This document shows, piece after piece, positions 21,561-26,070 of a stretch of DNA of 26,070 nt. The position numbers and the translations under genes are program-made. The stretch spans positions 1-26,070 of the forward strand of contig JBDTYT010000015.1 in NCBI GenBank assembly GCA_040005555.1. The letters run 5' to 3'. Every line of letters starts with the position of its first letter. Position 1 is the stretch's first letter. Under the pieces are notes generated by a model. The model had not been told where the DNA came from and ran no database searches. It saw nothing but the letters and a program-made list of their open reading frames with translations. The stretch comes from JBDTYT01 sp040005555. Its GTDB lineage: Bacteria; Actinomycetota; UBA4738; HRBIN12.

Positions 21561-22340
21561 ATGACCTCCATCCCGCAGCTCCTACGCCGTCGAGAACGCG
21601 ATCCCGAAGGGGCGATGACGCTCGTCGAGCACCTCGAGGAGCTGCGGACACGGCTGTTCATCTCGCTCGGTGCGATCGCCGTGGGCTCGATCGTCGGATG
21701 GTTCCTCTACGACGCGGTCGTGCGGCTCCTGTTGCACCCCTACTGCGACTATTGGCGAACCGTGCCGCCCGACGTACGGCCTACGAAGGAGTGCACGTTG
21801 TTCTTCATGGGCGCCGTGGACCCGGTGCTGCTGAAGCTCAAGGTGGTCGTCTTCCTCGGGTTGTTCATCGCCCTGCCGGTCGTGCTGTATCAGATCTGGG
21901 GCTTCATCGTCCCCGGTCTCACGAAGCGCGAGCGGCGCATGGCCGTTCCCTTCGTCGGGACGTCCGTCTTCCTGTTCGCGCTGGGCGCGCTCCTCGCGTA
22001 CCTCACGCTGCCCAAGGGCCTCAGTTTCCTCCTCGGGTTCGCCGGGTCTCAGTTCGTCCCGCTGCTCACGGGGGATCGGTTCTTATCGTTCGTGATGCTC
22101 GTCGCCCTGGCGTTCGGGCTCTCGTTCGAGTTCCCCATCGTGCTCGTCTTCCTGGCCGAAGCGGGCGTCATCTCGAGCCGCAAGCTCCGCGACTGGCGCC
22201 GGGGGGCGATCTTGTTCATCGCGGTGTTCGCCGCGGTGATCACCCCCAGTGCCGACCCGTACACGATGACGGCGATGATGGTTCCGATGATCTTGTTCTA
22301 CGAGGCCGCTATCATCGTGGCCCGTCTCCTGAAGAAGTAG
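21561..22340 (+). CDS. tatC: Sec-independent protein translocase TatC
   Basis: The 259-residue six-helix membrane protein is the receptor of the twin-arginine export pathway. Seen: the cytoplasmic N-terminus MTLVEHLEELRTRL (19-32, conserved Glu in HLEELR), a first helix (about 34-52), the periplasmic loop with YCDYWRT, FFMGAVDPVLLKLKVVVFLGLFIALPVVLYQIWGFIVPGL, FGLSFEFPIVLVFL and the late ITPSADPYTMTAMMVPM. A basic C-terminal end (RLLKK) is cytoplasmic. It follows tatA by 18 bases. Length and helix count are normal. Confidence 0.96.
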   Translation: MTSIPQLLRRRERDPEGAMTLVEHLEELRTRLFISLGAIAVGSIVGWFLYDAVVRLLLHPYCDYWRTVPPDVRPTKECTLFFMGAVDPVLLKLKVVVFLGLFIALPVVLYQIWGFIVPGLTKRERRMAVPFVGTSVFLFALGALLAYLTLPKGLSFLLGFAGSQFVPLLTGDRFLSFVMLVALAFGLSFEFPIVLVFLAEAGVISSRKLRDWRRGAILFIAVFAAVITPSADPYTMTAMMVPMILFYEAAIIVARLLKK

Positions 22341-22347
22341 AGGTCGC

Positions 22348-23106
22348 ATGGCGATCAAGGGAAAGGCGAAGTCTCGCAGCAAGAAGACGGTCGCCACCGG
22401 CCCTAAACCCGCATACGTGGCGGTCAAGACGCCGCTCATCCGCAGGCGAGGATTCTGGATCGGGCTCGCCGCTGTCGTGGCGGTCGCTTCGGTCGCCGGC
22501 ATCGCGTACGGCTTCGCGAAGGAGCAAACTCGCTCCCGAGACGAGGAGCTGGCGAAACGGCTCGTCACCGCCGCGACCCGCTACCAGTCGGAGGTCGATC
22601 CGATCCTGGCCGGGATCGGGTCGCCGAGCCCGCCATCGAGCTTCACCGCCATGTCGAGCCTCACCACCGCACTCGGCGATCTGCAGAAGGGGACGAGCAA
22701 ACCCACCGACGCCGCAACCGCCGCCGCGGCCGCGGCCAAGCAGGCGAAGAGCGCGTACGCGGCGCTCGGCGCGATCGACGTGACGAAGATCATCGTCAAC
22801 CAAGGGTTCGATCAGGGGTTCGTACTCTACATGATCGACTCGCAGAAGCAGATGGTCGCGGGGCTGAAGCTGTTCGAGCAGTCCGCGAACCTGCTCACGC
22901 AGGCCTCCGGGCTCCACGGGGATGCACAGGCCCAGCTGCTCGACTCCACGTCCGGAGTCCTCGCGCTCGCGAACTCGACTTTCAACGACGGCTACTCCGA
23001 CTACATCCAAGCGCAGTCGGAGGCCGGCACGTTCCAACCGAGCTCGGTCCTGCCGGGGACGACCGGAGCGGTGGTACCGAGCGGGGCCGGGGGAACGGGA
23101 TCCTGA
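22348..23106 (+). CDS. Membrane-anchored protein of unknown function
   Basis: The 252-residue protein has a Lys/Arg-rich cytoplasmic start (KGKAKSRSKKTVATGPKP), one transmembrane helix at about 36-57 (FWIGLAAVVAVASVAGIAYGF), and an extracytoplasmic region of helices (about 60-215) with a low-complexity Ala run (ATAAAAAAK) and a Gly/Pro/Ser tail. No catalytic motif is seen. ATG 22348 has GAGG just upstream and lies 7 bases after tatC, and its stop shares an A with the next ATG, so it is in the tat operon. It may help or depend on Tat, but that is position only. No family is recognised. Confidence 0.8.
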   Translation: MAIKGKAKSRSKKTVATGPKPAYVAVKTPLIRRRGFWIGLAAVVAVASVAGIAYGFAKEQTRSRDEELAKRLVTAATRYQSEVDPILAGIGSPSPPSSFTAMSSLTTALGDLQKGTSKPTDAATAAAAAAKQAKSAYAALGAIDVTKIIVNQGFDQGFVLYMIDSQKQMVAGLKLFEQSANLLTQASGLHGDAQAQLLDSTSGVLALANSTFNDGYSDYIQAQSEAGTFQPSSVLPGTTGAVVPSGAGGTGS

Positions 23107-23846
23107 TGGCGGGGGGCCTGCTCCTCGTGCACGCCTTCCCGCTGGACGCCCGTATGTGGGACGCGCAGCTCGCGGCGTTCGACACCGTCGGGGTGCCGGT
23201 CGTCGCCCCGCATCTGCCCGGGTTCGGCGGCACGGGATCAACCGGCGACACGATGACCATGGCGTCGGCCGCGCAGCGTTGCCTCGACGAGCTCGATCGC
23301 GCGGGGGTGGACCGAGCGGTGGTCTGCGGGCTGTCCATGGGGGGCTACGTGACCTTCGAGCTGTGGCGGCGCGCCCCCGAGCGCTTCGCCGGGCTGATCC
23401 TCGCCAACACCAAGTCGGGGCCGGACTCCGAGGAGTCGGCGGCCGGTCGCCGGCGGCTCGCGGAGCGGCTTCGCGAGGAGGGCAACGCCTTCCTCGCCGA
23501 GAACCCCCCGCCCCTGCTCTCCGAGGCGGCGCCGGAGGAGCTGCGCGCCCACGTGCGATCGCTCATCGAGGATCAACCCGCCGGATCGATCGCGGCCGCG
23601 GCGCTCGGGATGGCGGAGCGGTCGGACTCCACACCTGATCTCCCGGGCATCGACGTGCCGGCGCTCGTCGTGACCTCGAGCGCCGACGCCCTCATCCCGC
23701 CCCAGGTGACCTCCCCGATGGCGGAACAGATCCCCGGCGCCGAGCTGATGATCATCCAGGGTGCGGGGCACCTCTCGAACCTCGAGGCTCCGGGCGAGTT
23801 CAACGACCTGCTCGAGGGGCACCTGCGGCGCTCTGGGATCGTATGA
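23106..23846 (+). CDS. Alpha/beta-hydrolase fold protein
   Basis: The 246-residue hydrolase has the usual ordered motifs: oxyanion segment LLLVHAFPLDARMW (5-18), the nucleophile elbow GLSMGG (75-80) with Ser77, the acid SSADALIP (191-198) with Asp194, and the closing GAGHLSNLE with His222. It belongs to the broad esterase/peroxidase/hydrolase group (3-oxoadipate enol-lactonase-like in length). The substrate cannot be given. ATG 23106 overlaps the previous stop (TGATG), so it is translated with the upstream gene. No signal peptide; cytoplasmic. Confidence 0.9.
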   Translation: MAGGLLLVHAFPLDARMWDAQLAAFDTVGVPVVAPHLPGFGGTGSTGDTMTMASAAQRCLDELDRAGVDRAVVCGLSMGGYVTFELWRRAPERFAGLILANTKSGPDSEESAAGRRRLAERLREEGNAFLAENPPPLLSEAAPEELRAHVRSLIEDQPAGSIAAAALGMAERSDSTPDLPGIDVPALVVTSSADALIPPQVTSPMAEQIPGAELMIIQGAGHLSNLEAPGEFNDLLEGHLRRSGIV

Positions 23847-23874
23847 GCTCCCGGGGTCAACCAACCCCCACCCG

Positions 23875-23880
23875 TAGACT
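23875..23880 (+). promoter_or_regulatory. -10 box for leaderless helY transcription
   Basis: TAGACT lies exactly 6 bases before GTG 23887, with no ribosome site. A small GGGGT/ACCCC repeat (23853-23868) lies just upstream and is too weak to interpret. Confidence 0.5.
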
Positions 23881-23886
23881 GGCGCG

Positions 23887-26070
23887 GTGACCGACCCCCG
23901 ACGTTTCGCTGGGCGCTATCCGTTCGCGCTCGATGGCTTCCAACTCCACGCCATCGAGGCTCTGCACGAGGGCGGTTCGGTGCTCGTCGCGGCCCCGACC
24001 GGCTCCGGCAAGACCGTGGTCGCGGAGTTCGCCGTCGAGCAGGCTCTCGAGGCGGGAGACAAATGCTTCTACACGACGCCGCTGAAGGCCCTGTCGAACC
24101 AGAAGTTCGGTGACTTCGTGGCTCGGTACGGCGCTGCGAGGGTGGGCTTGCTCACCGGCGACAACACCATCAACGCCGATGCTCCGATCGTCGTGATGAC
24201 CACCGAGGTTCTGCGCAACATGCTGTACGAGAAGAGCGGCACGCTGCGCGGCCTCGCCTTCGTCGTGATGGACGAGGTCCACTACCTCCAGGACCCGTAC
24301 CGGGGGGCCGTCTGGGAGGAGGTGCTGATCCATCTCCCGCTGTCCGTCGCCGTCGTGTGTCTGTCGGCCACGATCTCCAACGCCGAGGAGTTCGGCGAGT
24401 GGATCGGCACGCTTCGCGGACCCACCCGCGTGGTGATCGAGGAGCGCCGGCCGGTCCCACTCGAGCACCACTACCTCGTCGGACACGATCTGCATCCGAT
24501 GCACAGCGAGCAGCAGGGCCAGCTGATGCCGAACCCGTACATCGTCTCGCTCGATCGCGAGGAGGTGCGCTACAAGACCTACTACCGCCGAGGCTCGGGG
24601 ACGCCCCAACACCAGCGCATCGCGCGCCCGCGCGAGGGGCACCGCCGCGTCTACGTGCCGCGCCGCGAAGAGGTCGTGACGGTCCTGGAAGAGGAGGGCA
24701 TGCTGCCGGCGATCTACTTCGTCTTCTCTCGCGCGGGGTGTGCACGAAGCGTCGAGTGGCTGATGGCCTCGGGCATCCGCCTCACGACCCGCGAGGAAGC
24801 CCAGCGGATCCGGGAGTTCGCCGAGATGCGCGCCGCATGGATGGACGAGGACGACCTGAAGACCCTCGGCTTCTACGACTTCGTCGAGGCCCTCGCTGCC
24901 GGCATCTCGTCTCATCACGCGGGGATGCTGCCCGTGTTCAAGGAGACCGTGGAGGAGATGTTCGAGGCAGGCCTCGCGAAGATCGTCTTCGCGACCGAGA
25001 CGCTGTCGCTCGGCATCAACATGCCGGCGAAGACGGTGGTCATCGAAGACCTGTGGAAGTTCCAAGGAGAGCGCCACGAGCTGCTCACGCCGGGTGAGTA
25101 CACACAGCTCACCGGGCGGGCGGGGCGCCGGGGGATCGACGAGCTGGGTCACGCCGTCGTGGTCTTCCAGCGGCAGGTGCCGTTCGAGCGGGTGGCGTCC
25201 CTCGCGAGCACGCGCACCTACGAGTTGAGCTCGTCCTTCCGGCCGTCGTACAACATGGCCGTCAACCTGGTCCGCAACTACTCGCGTGAGGAAGCCCACC
25301 ATCTGCTCAACTCCTCGTTCGCGCAGTTCCTGGCCGATCGCGGGGTGGTGAGCCTGGAGCGCCAGCTGGAGCGCGACAAGGCGTACCTCGCCGGCTACCG
25401 CGAGCAGATGACGTGTCACCTCGGGGATTTCGTCGAGTACTGGCGGCTCCGCGAGCGCGCCGACGAGATCCGCGAGGAGTCGCGCAAGGGACATGAACGC
25501 GCGAAGACCGATGCGGTGCGGGAAAGCCTCGCCGGGCTGAAGCCGGGCGACGTGATCTTCGTCCCCCGCGCGAAACGCCGCGGCCTGGCGGTCGTGCTCT
25601 CGGTGCGCGAGGGCCGTCCGACCGTCCTGGCGCAGGATCGGAGGTTCTTTCGGGTGTCCGCTCGCGACTTCGAGGATCCCCCGGTGTCGCTCACCCGGGT
25701 CCCCTTGCCACGCGGCGGGAGCGCGCGAAGCGCTCGGTACCGTCGCGACGTGGCTGCGCGGCTGGTGGCCCTCGACGTCCGGCCGGCACGGCCGTCACGA
25801 CGCGGGGTCGACTCTAAGGCCGAGCGCCAGGCGCTCACGCTCGAGCGGCTCGCCGACGAGCACCCGTGCCACGCCTGCCCCGACCGTCCGAGCCACGAAC
25901 GCTGGGCGGCGCGGGCGAGCCAGCTCGAGCGCCAGATCCGCGGCGTCGACCGCCGTATCCGCACGAAGACCGAGACGCTCGCCCGGCAGTTCGAGCGCGT
26001 GCTCGGAGTGCTCGAGGACCTCGGCTACCTTCAAGGATTCGAGATATCGGCGAAGGGCCGGATGCTCGCC
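23887..26070 (+). CDS. helY: Ski2-like DExH RNA helicase HelY (3' end beyond window)
   Basis: The first 728 codons are present; family members are about 900 residues, so the end is outside the window. Seen: motif I AAPTGSGKT (35-43), DEVH box (129-132), SAT motif (160-162), SRAGC..., the ratchet-linked ATETLSLGINMPAKTVV, and motif VI QLTGRAGRRG (407-416). After it come a helical domain and the Cys-containing DEHPCHACPDRPSHERW segment seen in actinobacterial HelY, then the start of the DSHCT-type C-terminal domain. It is related to eukaryotic Mtr4/Ski2, which feed RNA to the exosome; the bacterial role is in RNA metabolism but not fully settled. GTG 23887 is chosen by the -10 box 6 bases before it. 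Its position after tatC matches M. tuberculosis Rv2092c. Confidence 0.93.
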   Translation, partial: MTDPRRFAGRYPFALDGFQLHAIEALHEGGSVLVAAPTGSGKTVVAEFAVEQALEAGDKCFYTTPLKALSNQKFGDFVARYGAARVGLLTGDNTINADAPIVVMTTEVLRNMLYEKSGTLRGLAFVVMDEVHYLQDPYRGAVWEEVLIHLPLSVAVVCLSATISNAEEFGEWIGTLRGPTRVVIEERRPVPLEHHYLVGHDLHPMHSEQQGQLMPNPYIVSLDREEVRYKTYYRRGSGTPQHQRIARPREGHRRVYVPRREEVVTVLEEEGMLPAIYFVFSRAGCARSVEWLMASGIRLTTREEAQRIREFAEMRAAWMDEDDLKTLGFYDFVEALAAGISSHHAGMLPVFKETVEEMFEAGLAKIVFATETLSLGINMPAKTVVIEDLWKFQGERHELLTPGEYTQLTGRAGRRGIDELGHAVVVFQRQVPFERVASLASTRTYELSSSFRPSYNMAVNLVRNYSREEAHHLLNSSFAQFLADRGVVSLERQLERDKAYLAGYREQMTCHLGDFVEYWRLRERADEIREESRKGHERAKTDAVRESLAGLKPGDVIFVPRAKRRGLAVVLSVREGRPTVLAQDRRFFRVSARDFEDPPVSLTRVPLPRGGSARSARYRRDVAARLVALDVRPARPSRRGVDSKAERQALTLERLADEHPCHACPDRPSHERWAARASQLERQIRGVDRRIRTKTETLARQFERVLGVLEDLGYLQGFEISAKGRMLA

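Noticed and set aside
23853..23868. GGGGT/ACCCC repeat before helY
   Set aside because: Five-base stem in a C-rich stretch; likely by chance.
23857..25494. 545-codon minus-strand ORF opposite helY
   Set aside because: Antisense of helicase motifs; leucine-rich but without any family signature.
1..26070. CRISPR arrays, tRNA or rRNA genes, insertion sequences, phage genes
   Set aside because: No direct-repeat arrays, cloverleaf-like segments, transposase motifs or flanking terminal repeats were seen on reading both strands.

Overview
The window is GC-rich (estimated by eye at about two thirds G+C) and almost fully coding. It carries a complete actinobacterial Pup-proteasome locus in the order trmI, ARC/mpa ATPase, dop, pup, prcB, prcA, pafA, pafB, pafC, tatA, tatC, helY. 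This order and content match the conserved locus known from Mycobacterium tuberculosis, but it is much more compact. The organism is therefore a member of the Actinomycetota. The sequence does not resemble a well-known genus closely enough to name one; an uncultured or deep-branching lineage is my inference.

Left part (1-7772). A truncated membrane sensor gene (probable histidine kinase) reads off the left edge on the minus strand. Divergent from it is an ABC-F ribosome-associated ATPase, preceded by a hairpin and a 14-codon leader ORF with a perfect Shine-Dalgarno sequence. A YtcJ-like amidohydrolase follows, probably starting at CTG. Next is a four-gene one-carbon module: two tandem DmdA/GcvT-like tetrahydrofolate-dependent methyltransferases, a MetV-like cysteine-rich protein and a methylenetetrahydrofolate reductase (MetF). 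I infer that the module strips methyl groups from an unknown methylated compound onto tetrahydrofolate and oxidises the methyl-THF. This is the least familiar system in the window.

Middle part (7883-17133). A lipoprotein HtrA-type protease and an M50 intramembrane metalloprotease come first. They are followed by a 29-codon micro-ORF coupled to trmI, then the ARC ATPase, Dop, Pup (ending in Glu, so ready for ligation), PrcB, PrcA and PafA. pup-prcB-prcA overlap by a few bases and are surely one transcript.

Right part (17155-26070). A DUF3866 gene on the minus strand is divergent from pafB, and their -10 boxes overlap. pafB and pafC (WYL-domain regulators) are followed by a zinc-ribbon protein of unknown function, a small membrane protein, a TatA-like protein with a duplicated amphipathic helix, TatC, an unknown membrane-anchored protein, an alpha/beta hydrolase and a Ski2-like helicase (HelY) cut by the right edge.

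A recurring signal across the window is a TAnnnT-type -10 box exactly 6 bases before the start codon (M50 protease, dop, pafA, the DUF3866 gene, the small membrane protein, helY), usually with no Shine-Dalgarno sequence. This implies widespread leaderless transcription. No rRNA, tRNA, CRISPR array, insertion sequence or phage gene was seen. No gene-free stretch exceeds 300 bases.
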